Shown here in pieces: positions 23,299 to 30,384 of a stretch of 35,476 bases of DNA (its first letter is position 1; every line of letters begins with the position of its first letter). The notes below the pieces were generated by a model. It ran no database searches. It was not told the origin of the DNA and saw nothing but the letters and a program-made list of their open reading frames with translations. Origin of the DNA: Bacteroidales bacterium. GTDB lineage: Bacteria; Bacteroidota; Bacteroidia; Bacteroidales; Marinilabiliaceae. The position numbers were made by a program, and so were the translations under genes. Where the stretch lies: positions 1 to 35,476 of the forward strand of contig JAKSLD010000029.1 of assembly GCA_024401395.1 (NCBI GenBank), read 5' to 3'.

Positions 23299-24255
23299 TC
23301 ATTTCTTCAGTGAATCTATCTCTACTAACCCGTTCACTATCGCATATATCGTCAGACCAGCGGGACTGTGTATCTGTAGCTTCCTGGCTATATGCTTGCG
23401 GTGGGTAATAACGGTATTCACCGATATACATAGATGCTCCCCTATCTCTTTATTGCTCATTCCTTGCACCACCGAAACAATGACTTCTTTCTCTCTGTCC
23501 GACAAAACTTCTGCCTCTTCTGCTGCATCAGCATTGGCAAAGGCTGATATCGCTTCGTTGATGCGCTCGTTCTTCAGATTCTCTTCCATAGTCTTCACCA
23601 ACGGAACAAACATGCTGTCTTCTACTTCTTGATGGTTCGCTAGCCATTCTTCATTATTGTGAATAAGGAAGAGCGTAGATGTCAGCTTGTTGCTGTTGTG
23701 TATATCGCTTGGAAGGTACTTGATAATGAGACTTTTTAGCTCTTTCAGGCTCTTTTCTGCCTCATCATGATGCTTGACGAATGTGTCTATATCGTATGTG
23801 GTGGACGACTGACCGTTCATCAGACCTCTGACATACGGAAAGAGCATCCTCTCTTCATAGTTCATATGCTTTCTTATCTCTTGCGCATATTCATCATACA
23901 TCTGCAGAATAAGTTTACCTAACTTATCATTAATATATATGGATTCTGATAATTCTTTGCGAACAAATGGCAACTGGTAGTCAAGGTAATACCTGTGGCA
24001 GGCCTCTAGATAATGTAGCAGCGTACCTACCGAAAGCGTTTTTAGGTCGTAGTTCTTCTCGCCATTGATGGTCATATTTACTACTGCCAGAAACGTGGTT
24101 GTGTCTACTCTATTCGTAAAACAGGTCTCTTCAACCGTCTTCTCTCCAAAACCTAGTGATATGCCAAACGCACTTAGCGACTGCAATACATTATAATTGT
24201 CATTTATGAGGGTAATCATTTTATCATGGGCCTCATATATCTTGACTGCTTTCAT
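23299..24255 (-). CDS. Hemerythrin-domain LuxR-type transcriptional regulator
   Basis: A 318-residue protein. Residues ~15-75 (LQSLSAFGISLGFGEKTVEE, VDTTTFLAVVN) resemble the ScdA/RIC N-terminal domain but lack its Cys pair. Residues ~75-210 form a hemerythrin-like four-helix domain with metal-ligand candidates in LLHYLEACHRYYLDYQLPF, RKHMNYEERMLFP and FVKHHDEAEKSL. The C-terminus is a LuxR/NarL HTH (LSDREKEVIVSVVQGMSNKE, IGEHLCISVNTVITHRKHIA). RIC proteins repair iron-sulfur clusters damaged by nitric oxide. Fused to an HTH, the same fold probably works as a di-iron sensor of O2, NO or iron. A short TAnnTTTG promoter element and a 7-bp palindrome lie just upstream, consistent with autoregulation. 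The ligand is inferred. Confidence 0.88.
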   Translation of the reverse strand: MKAVKIYEAHDKMITLINDNYNVLQSLSAFGISLGFGEKTVEETCFTNRVDTTTFLAVVNMTINGEKNYDLKTLSVGTLLHYLEACHRYYLDYQLPFVRKELSESIYINDKLGKLILQMYDEYAQEIRKHMNYEERMLFPYVRGLMNGQSSTTYDIDTFVKHHDEAEKSLKELKSLIIKYLPSDIHNSNKLTSTLFLIHNNEEWLANHQEVEDSMFVPLVKTMEENLKNERINEAISAFANADAAEEAEVLSDREKEVIVSVVQGMSNKEIGEHLCISVNTVITHRKHIARKLQIHSPAGLTIYAIVNGLVEIDSLKK

Positions 24256-24271
24256 TTGTACCTTTTTTTTG

Positions 24272-24279
24272 CAAAAATA
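24272..24279 (-). promoter_or_regulatory. -7 promoter element of the hemerythrin-LuxR gene
   Basis: On the minus strand this reads TATTTTTG, matching TAnnTTTG. The start codon at 24255 is only 16 nt beyond its edge, implying a very short leader. Confidence 0.5.
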
Positions 24280-24301
24280 CTACAACAGCGCTTCTCCCAA
24301 T

Positions 24302-24319
24302 ATACCCACAAATGGGTAT
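24302..24319. promoter_or_regulatory. Palindrome, possible operator of the hemerythrin-LuxR gene
   Basis: ATACCCA-CAAA-TGGGTAT is a perfect 7-bp inverted repeat centred about 35 bp upstream of the -7 element, where a regulator dimer would meet the -33 region. It lies in the 76-bp gap after the upstream methyltransferase gene's stop. Confidence 0.5.
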
Positions 24320-24331
24320 TAGGGTTTCGTC

Positions 24332-25549
24332 TCACTTTTTCTTGCAACGCAGAATCACTTTCTTGCCATCCGATAATGTCACAGCAAATAGATATATGTC
24401 TCCTCCCTCTTGTATATTCAGCTTTGCACGTAACTTTTCTACTGTCATAGGGAAATTGCGTACCGATAGATTTGCTTTCTTTACGTTTCTGAGTAATATC
24501 GCTAAATCTCCAGGGGAAAGCGACGACCAACTGGTTACTTCAAACTTTCGCCCAGGAAAATCTTCAAAATACTCGTCTGAGGTGTATATGTGCGTATTTA
24601 CGTGTAGCTTGAATAGCTCGTCACTGGTCATACATATCGAACGGAATGCTCCGGCTTTCAATATCGAGGCATTTGGCTCATACAAATATGTCCTTGGTGT
24701 AATCGAGAACTTGCAGAACGCTGATTTCTCTTCGGCAGGGGTGAAAACAAATTCTTCTCTGCTCCCATCTTTCAACAGGTTAACAGTATGAATTGGAATT
24801 TGAGACGATAAAATCGTCTCGCTTGACTTGAATACGAGTAGAAGCTCTTTACACTCGCCATTGACGGAGAGTATATGCATCTCACTGACTCCCTTCAAAT
24901 CGGATAGCGCTTGCGAAATATCTAGCATCGGCGACAGCTTCGCTATAACCATATCGCTCTTTTCCAGCAACTTATCGTGTATCTCTATGAGATTTGGCGT
25001 GCAGTCTGCTATCCTTACCGTCTTTCTCCCTACATCATCTCTTCTGGCTGGATCTATCATTATACACGATACGCGCTCTTCTAATTTGTCCAGAATTTCT
25101 ACCGCATCCTCATTCTTTGTCTCTATATTGCTGAGCCCCAGTACTTTGAAATTATGCGCAGAAACCGCACACAATTCTTCGTTTTTCTCTACGTATGTCG
25201 CCTTCTTGAACTTGCGGCTCATAAACGAGAAATCTATACCCATACCTCCCGTAAGATCTATAAGGGTATCTCCTCCACAAAGACTGGCCTTGTATTCTGC
25301 CGTAGCCTGACTAGATGCTTGTTCTAATGAAATCTTTCGTGGATATACCAACGCATCATTCTCCGCCCACATCGGACATTTTTCTCTAATATGCTGTATG
25401 CCATCCACTTGACGTAATACAACATCAGGTCTTACGTTCTGCTTCGGCTTCAGTTGAAGCGCCAGTTTTGCTACATCAGCAGACAGATTCTGACCTACTA
25501 TCTCCTTTTCTTCCTCTGTTACAGTAATATTTTGTATATCTATCGACAT
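24332..25549 (-). CDS. Class I SAM-dependent methyltransferase with THUMP-like C-terminal domain
   Basis: A 405-residue protein. The Rossmann methyltransferase core shows motif I LIDLTGGMGIDFSFM (Asp98-Asp106), the acidic loop YVEKNEELC, and the catalytic-site stretch CIMIDPARRDD (DPARR at 166-170). The C-terminal part (from ~300: FCKFSITPRTYLYEPNASIL, FPGRKFEV, ending GGDIYLFAVTLSDGKKVILR) matches the THUMP-like domain that follows this type of methyltransferase in Bacteroidetes. THUMP partners point to an RNA substrate, but the exact nucleotide is unknown. It stands between the hemerythrin regulator and a 477-bp gap, on its own transcript as far as can be seen. Confidence 0.85.
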   Translation of the reverse strand: MSIDIQNITVTEEEKEIVGQNLSADVAKLALQLKPKQNVRPDVVLRQVDGIQHIREKCPMWAENDALVYPRKISLEQASSQATAEYKASLCGGDTLIDLTGGMGIDFSFMSRKFKKATYVEKNEELCAVSAHNFKVLGLSNIETKNEDAVEILDKLEERVSCIMIDPARRDDVGRKTVRIADCTPNLIEIHDKLLEKSDMVIAKLSPMLDISQALSDLKGVSEMHILSVNGECKELLLVFKSSETILSSQIPIHTVNLLKDGSREEFVFTPAEEKSAFCKFSITPRTYLYEPNASILKAGAFRSICMTSDELFKLHVNTHIYTSDEYFEDFPGRKFEVTSWSSLSPGDLAILLRNVKKANLSVRNFPMTVEKLRAKLNIQEGGDIYLFAVTLSDGKKVILRCKKK

Positions 25550-25632
25550 CTAACGGGTGTTTATATCTCCTCTTCTTACGTACTAATCTGTCATTTTGTT
25601 GTACTATTATATCGTCTTTTAGAAATTAGTTG

Positions 25633-25640
25633 TACTTTTG
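25633..25640 (+). promoter_or_regulatory. -7 promoter element of candidate small RNA
   Basis: TACTTTTG fits TAnnTTTG on the plus strand and no coding start follows. The expected start of transcription is around 25645, directly at the GGGG of the putative RNA. Confidence 0.45.
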
Positions 25641-25644
25641 CTGT

Positions 25645-25711
25645 GGGGTCGAGCATAGTAATGTGTTTTTCCCCAACCTATATAGCGGTCGGCAAGTGTC
25701 GACCGTTTTTT
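25645..25711 (+). ncRNA. Candidate small RNA with own promoter and terminator
   Basis: A ~67-nt stretch in the 477-bp gap 25550-26026. It starts GGGGTCGAGC and can fold into a first hairpin closed by GGGG (25645-25648) with CCCC (25671-25674). It ends in a terminator-type hairpin CGGTCG-GCAAGTGT-CGACCG (25686-25705) followed by six T. No known RNA family was recognised with confidence. The rest of the gap is AT-rich, with a short tandem repeat at 25775-25818. Confidence 0.45.
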
Positions 25712-25774
25712 ATTCCCCATACGAATCTCTCACCCCACTCCCTAAATCTTAACTCTTCTCTATATTTTCTTCCC

Positions 25775-25818
25775 TTAACGCTCTCTTAACGCTCTCTTAA
25801 CACTCTCTTAATGCACGC
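25775..25818. repeat. 11-bp tandem repeat, four units
   Basis: Units TTAACGCTCTC, TTAACGCTCTC, TTAACACTCTC and a decayed TTAATGCACGC follow one another. Non-coding. Confidence 0.75.
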
Positions 25819-25958
25819 TTAGTACACACACCACTTTTTTCCTATGTCTAATATAACTCTTTATTATCATTCCCCACCCTTAACTCTAACTCTCTGTACT
25901 TCATAAACAAGTATCTTAAGAAAAAGAAAAACGAAAGTGCAGTTGAAAGCTGATGATA

Positions 25959-25993
25959 TAAAAAGGGGGCTTACCTGTCACAGGTAAGCCCCC
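25959..25993 (-). terminator. Rho-independent terminator of htpG
   Basis: On the minus strand a perfect 13-bp stem GGGGGCTTACCTG/CAGGTAAGCCCCC with a 3-nt loop is followed by TTTTTATATC. It starts 33 bp past the htpG stop. Confidence 0.93.
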
Positions 25994-26026
25994 TAATCGC
26001 AAAAATTTATTTTGAAAACTCTTGAA

Positions 26027-28093
26027 TTATTTCATCATCTCAATGCTTCTCTTGATGAAGTTTGTCAATGCCTCACCTCGTAGCATATTGTTCGAAAGAA
26101 GCGCAAGGTCTATAAGCTGACCAACCAACTTCTCTTCTCCTGCAAATGACTTGAGGATTTCTTGCTTCTTGGCATTCAATCCGTCAATGTCTTTGTTCAG
26201 TGTCTCCATCTCGTCCTTCTCTGCTTGTGGCACTTCTTCGTCTTTCTTGCCTTCCTTCGCCTTATTCAACTCTCCCTTACGCGCACTCTTGGCATCAATG
26301 TCGGCATACACTGGATCTAGCTGAACCTTTGTCTTTGCCTCTATGTCTGAAACCAACTTCGTAGTAAGCGCATGATTACCGTTTACTACTATATTGATCG
26401 AGTCTGGCATCTCTCCATAGAACGACATCGCTCCGCCTTGTAGCTGCGACATCTCTTTCATTCTGCGCATCCACTCGTTCTGTGTAACGACTACTGGCAT
26501 GTCATCAGCACCAAGGGCTTCTACCGATACAGTGAAGTTTATCTTGTCCATCTTTGGAAGCTGTGAACGTACTGCCTCTTCAAGATCGCCTTTCTGACGT
26601 GTCGTCAATGTCAATTGCGCCGCATTCTCTTTCTCTATAAGCTTGTCAATGACGTCTGAATCAACACGTGTGAAGCGTATCTTTGAGTCTGACAACTTCT
26701 GCTCAAGCTGATTCATAAGTGGTGTCTCAAGCTGACCGTCCATCAGGAGTACGTCGTAACCCTTGTTCTGAGCACTCTGGATAGCTGTGAACTGTGCCTC
26801 TTTGTCATTGGCATAGAGAACTACAAGATTGTCGTTCTTGTCTGTCTGATTTGCCTTGATAAGCTCTTTGTACTCGTCTATCGAGAAGTATTTGCCGTCA
26901 ACGTTCTTGAAAAGAAGGAACTTCTGAGCACGCTCAGCGAACTTCTCATCAGTAAGCATACCATACTGGATGAATATCTTGAGGTCATCCCACTTCTCTT
27001 CTAGTGTAGTACGCTCTTTCTTGAACATATCTTCCAATCGGTCTGATACCTTCTTGGTGATATGGCTGGAAATCTTCTTTACATTGCCGTCCGACTGTAG
27101 GTATGAACGCGATACGTTCAATGGAATGTCTGGCGAGTCAATAACACCATGAAGCAATGTCAAGAAATCTGGAACAATGCCTTCTACCTGATCTGTAACG
27201 AATACCTGATTGCAGTACAACTGAATCTTATTGCGGTTTACGTCAATCTGATTCTTTATCTTTGGGAAGTAAAGAATACCAGTGAGGTTGAATGGATAGT
27301 CCACATTCAAATGAATGTTGAACAATGGCTCCTCAAACTGATTTGGATAAAGCTCATGGTAGAACTTCTTGTAGTCTTCATCATTCAGGTCTGCTGGCTT
27401 CTTTGTCCACGCTGGCTCTGTATTGTTGATGATATTGTCCTCTGATGTCTCTACCTGCTTGCCGTCTTTCCACTCTTTCTTCTTGCCAAACGCAATCTTT
27501 ATTGGGAGGAACTTGCAGTATTTCTGCAACAGTGCCTCTATCTTCTGCTCGTCAAGGAATTCTTTCTCTTCTTCTGTAACGTGCATGATAACGTCTGTAC
27601 CACGCTCTGCTCGCGTATCGTCTTCTAGGGTGTACTCAGGGTCTCCTGTACAGCTCCAACGTACTGCTTGAGAACCTTCACGGTACGACTTGGTGAGCAA
27701 CTCTACTTTGTCACTTACCATGAATGATGAGTAGAATCCTAGACCGAAATGTCCAATGATTGTAGCTGCATCGTCTTTGTGCTTCTCTAGGAACTCTTCA
27801 GCACCTGAGAACGCAATCTGGTTGATGTACTTCTCAACCTCGTCTCTTGTCATACCGATACCGTTATCCGATACGGTAAGTGTTCCTGCATCTTTATTTA
27901 CTGATACGCGAACTACTAGTTCTTCTACATTGGCATTTGCCTCTCCGCGCTGTGCCAATACCTTCAACTTCTGAGACGCATCTACAGCATTAGCTACAAT
28001 CTCACGAAGGAATATATCGTGATCTGAATAAAGAAATTTCTTGATAATTGGGAAGAGGTCTTTGGTAGACACTCCAATTTTTCCACTTGCCAT
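26027..28093 (-). CDS. htpG: Molecular chaperone HtpG (Hsp90)
   Basis: A 688-residue protein. The N-terminal GHKL ATPase domain is intact: IFLREIVANAVDAS (Glu31, Asn35), SDNGIGMT (76-82), GHFGLGFYSSFMV (114-126) and RGTDVIMHV. The middle domain (VDYPFNLTGILYFPKIKN, SRSYLQSDGNVKKIS) and C-terminal dimerisation domain follow (FAGEEKLVGQLIDLALLSNN). It contains the usual charged stretch near KEGKKDEEVPQAEKDEME. HtpG assists folding of client proteins under stress, driven by ATP. It is a single-gene unit with a strong terminator. Upstream are two direct TATGACA words 22 bp apart (28168 and 28190), which might be a regulatory site. Confidence 0.96.
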   Translation of the reverse strand: MASGKIGVSTKDLFPIIKKFLYSDHDIFLREIVANAVDASQKLKVLAQRGEANANVEELVVRVSVNKDAGTLTVSDNGIGMTRDEVEKYINQIAFSGAEEFLEKHKDDAATIIGHFGLGFYSSFMVSDKVELLTKSYREGSQAVRWSCTGDPEYTLEDDTRAERGTDVIMHVTEEEKEFLDEQKIEALLQKYCKFLPIKIAFGKKKEWKDGKQVETSEDNIINNTEPAWTKKPADLNDEDYKKFYHELYPNQFEEPLFNIHLNVDYPFNLTGILYFPKIKNQIDVNRNKIQLYCNQVFVTDQVEGIVPDFLTLLHGVIDSPDIPLNVSRSYLQSDGNVKKISSHITKKVSDRLEDMFKKERTTLEEKWDDLKIFIQYGMLTDEKFAERAQKFLLFKNVDGKYFSIDEYKELIKANQTDKNDNLVVLYANDKEAQFTAIQSAQNKGYDVLLMDGQLETPLMNQLEQKLSDSKIRFTRVDSDVIDKLIEKENAAQLTLTTRQKGDLEEAVRSQLPKMDKINFTVSVEALGADDMPVVVTQNEWMRRMKEMSQLQGGAMSFYGEMPDSINIVVNGNHALTTKLVSDIEAKTKVQLDPVYADIDAKSARKGELNKAKEGKKDEEVPQAEKDEMETLNKDIDGLNAKKQEILKSFAGEEKLVGQLIDLALLSNNMLRGEALTNFIKRSIEMMK

Positions 28094-28213
28094 AATATCT
28101 TTCTTTTAATGTTATTCTAATTGTTGTTTGATATATGGTATCTCAAAAGGCGTGCCACTTTATACTTTATGACACAATGGCAGAAATAATATGACAATAC
28201 GGCCATAGTTATG

Positions 28214-28954
28214 TCACTCTGTCAGCGCCACTATCAGCGAATATACTCCACTGACTGCCATAAAGCCATAAATCAACTTTCTCAAAAGATCGTGTGATAC
28301 CCTGTCAAATATTACCTTTCCTACAAAGAATCCTATCACTACTCCTCCTAATCCATAGAGATATCCCATCCCTACTGCTTCTGTCAGATAGCCTTTGAAG
28401 TAGCGCACAACAGTCATAAATAAATTGCCAGCAAGAAAATATGCTTGGGTCACAGCCATATAGTTGTCTTTGTTTTTCTCCGACGCTACAAAGTATAGTA
28501 CAGCTGGCGGACCTTGCATATTGAAAAATCCACCCATTAAACCGCTGACTGAGCCCAACACTGCCTGAATCCATAGCAGTGGCTTTACTCTTACCTTATC
28601 ACTTATTATGAAGAAATATACACTGAGAATGATTAACACAGATCCAAATATAATCTTCATAATCTTCTCGTCTATATACTCCAGAAATTGTATGGCAATC
28701 CACGACGTGACAAAAAATACAGATAATATTGGAAGCAGATGCTTGAGGTTTATATGCCTCCATAACTGCACTACTACCATTATAGATAACGTACCTGCCA
28801 GCAACGCACTCAATGCCGTAGCCTCAGGGTAAGTCGGCATGATATATGGCAACATCGTCATAACAAATATGCCAAAACCAAAACCACTTACTCTTTGCAC
28901 TACGCTCGCACATGTCGATGCAAAAAGAAGAAGTATGATTGTCTCTATCCCCAT
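28214..28954 (-). CDS. Sulfite exporter TauE/SafE-family permease
   Basis: A 246-residue integral membrane protein with about eight hydrophobic segments arranged as two halves. The family signs are CASVVQRVSGFGFGIFVMTM near the start and the repeat GSVSGLMGGFFNMQGPPAVL in the second half. Members move sulfur-containing or carboxylate anions out of the cell; the substrate here is unknown. It is the third gene of the response regulator / thioredoxin-like / permease operon and overlaps the thioredoxin-like gene by 10 bp. Linkage to a redox protein fits a sulfur- or thiol-related job, but this is inference. Confidence 0.85.
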   Translation of the reverse strand: MGIETIILLLFASTCASVVQRVSGFGFGIFVMTMLPYIMPTYPEATALSALLAGTLSIMVVVQLWRHINLKHLLPILSVFFVTSWIAIQFLEYIDEKIMKIIFGSVLIILSVYFFIISDKVRVKPLLWIQAVLGSVSGLMGGFFNMQGPPAVLYFVASEKNKDNYMAVTQAYFLAGNLFMTVVRYFKGYLTEAVGMGYLYGLGGVVIGFFVGKVIFDRVSHDLLRKLIYGFMAVSGVYSLIVALTE

Positions 28955-29496
28955 ACAGATTTACGTACGATTCTTTTCATTATACGCTTGGTTTTTCGCG
29001 TATGTTCGTCAAATAATCCTATTATTTTCCCCTTTTTATTAATAATTACTACCCTGGGCAGTGTCGAATGCGACTGCGCAAATAGCTTGAATATCCTTTC
29101 TTCTGGGTCTAACGCATAATAAAATGAGTAATTGTCTTTATTGATTCTCTCTATAAATGCTTGCTGATCTTTCAGGTCGTCTACACTTATCGTAAGCACA
29201 CTGACTTCATTTGGCCACCTCTTTTTCAAATCGTTTATCGATTCCATCTGATCTGAACTGTACGGACACCACGAGGCAACAAATTCTAATATCAAGACTT
29301 GACCACTGAAAATATCCGTATCTATCTGATCTTCATCTAGCGTCTGAACCTCAAATGATGGTATGTCATCATATATGTCTACTACAAAACCCGCATTGAA
29401 ATCTCGCCACAGTACATCATCATAGTGTGTCTCAACTTCTTGTGCCATCGCCCCACGGACAATAAACAACATGAATAATATTACAATTATTCGCAT
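28945..29496 (-). CDS. Periplasmic thioredoxin-like protein (TlpA/redoxin fold) with WCPYS site
   Basis: A 183-residue protein with a signal peptide (MRIIVILFMLFIVRGAMA, then QE). The thioredoxin fold is plain: GQVLILEFVASWCPYSSDQM, VLTISVDDLKDQQAFI, and STLPRVVIINKKGKIIGLF with the conserved cis-Pro. The active site is Trp76-Cys77-Pro78-Tyr79-Ser80, so the second Cys of the CxxC pair is Ser. A single-Cys site cannot run the normal disulfide exchange, so it may form mixed disulfides, act as a peroxidase-like or sensor protein, or use another partner. It follows the response regulator by 23 bp and overlaps the permease start. Confidence 0.85.
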   Translation of the reverse strand: MRIIVILFMLFIVRGAMAQEVETHYDDVLWRDFNAGFVVDIYDDIPSFEVQTLDEDQIDTDIFSGQVLILEFVASWCPYSSDQMESINDLKKRWPNEVSVLTISVDDLKDQQAFIERINKDNYSFYYALDPEERIFKLFAQSHSTLPRVVIINKKGKIIGLFDEHTRKTKRIMKRIVRKSVWG

Positions 29497-29519
29497 CTGC
29501 CGATTCTGAGAAATACCTG

Positions 29520-30284
29520 TTATTTCAAGCGACTGACTTTCTCTCTGAGATCTTTCATATATGTACGACCCACAGGAAGCACTACTTTATCGTTGGATAC
29601 GTTTATTACGACATCGCCATCCTGGATAGAATCAACTTGCTTTATATTTACAGCAAAGGATTTATGAATACGCAATACGTCTTTATGATCCACAAAAAGA
29701 TCCATTAGCGACTTCATCGTCATATGGGTCGTATAATGCTTGGTCAACGTGTGAATTTCCATATAATTCTCCATCGCCTGAATATACGTAACCTCCTCTA
29801 CCTTCACCTTGAACATACGACCTACGGTATCTCTTATCCAGACATCTGTCACGTCAGGCACTTCATCAGATGCCTTGACGTACTCTCCTGAACTTACCGA
29901 TATCCACTTTTTGAGCTTATCTCTCTCTAGCGCAACTTTCTCTAGACTACGTAAGAATCTCTCATATTGCACAGGCTTCAATAGATAGTCACAGACATCA
30001 TATTCGTATGTCTCAACAGCATATTCAGCTTTTGATGAGCAGACAATGACCTGAGCACCAATATGACGAACGTACTTCATGAATTCTATACCGTTCATCA
30101 CTGGCATCTCAACGTCAAGAAATATAATGTCTACCTCCGGGTTTTCTTTCAGAAACTTAGACGCTTCCGCTCCATTGGAAAACTTTCCGAGATAGTTTAT
30201 TTCTGTACACTTATCGCAATAATTCTTGAGAATCGTTGCTGCAAATGCATCATCATCAATAACTATGCAGTTGTACTTAGGCAT
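29520..30284 (-). CDS. LytTR-family response regulator
   Basis: A 254-residue protein. The receiver domain has the acidic triad DDD (10-12), phospho-acceptor Asp57 (IIFLDVEMPVMNG), Ser84 region and Lys103 (DYLLKPVQ). The LytTR DNA-binding domain occupies ~145-254 (DTVGRMFKVKVEEVTYIQAM, ENYMEIHTLTKHYTTHMTMK, VLRIHKSFAVNIKQV, VVLPVGRTYMKDLREKV). The usual partner is a LytS/YehU-type histidine kinase, but none is adjacent, so the kinase must be elsewhere. It heads an operon with the thioredoxin-like protein and TauE/SafE permease, which are plausible targets or co-regulated genes. Confidence 0.93.
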   Translation of the reverse strand: MPKYNCIVIDDDAFAATILKNYCDKCTEINYLGKFSNGAEASKFLKENPEVDIIFLDVEMPVMNGIEFMKYVRHIGAQVIVCSSKAEYAVETYEYDVCDYLLKPVQYERFLRSLEKVALERDKLKKWISVSSGEYVKASDEVPDVTDVWIRDTVGRMFKVKVEEVTYIQAMENYMEIHTLTKHYTTHMTMKSLMDLFVDHKDVLRIHKSFAVNIKQVDSIQDGDVVINVSNDKVVLPVGRTYMKDLREKVSRLK

Positions 30285-30352
30285 GCAATAGTCTTTGTTA
30301 TTTCAATTATAAATGACCTGCTGTATAAATATAACCTTCTATGCTGAAATCT

Positions 30353-30374
30353 GCCCTTAGGAAAACCTAAGGGC
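30353..30374 (-). terminator. Hairpin after the DUF349 gene
   Basis: GCCCTTAGG and CCTAAGGGC pair perfectly over 9 bp around a 4-nt loop, 11 bp beyond the DUF349 stop. The T tract on the minus strand is weak, so termination is likely but not certain. Confidence 0.6.
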
Positions 30375-30384
30375 AAATTATATC

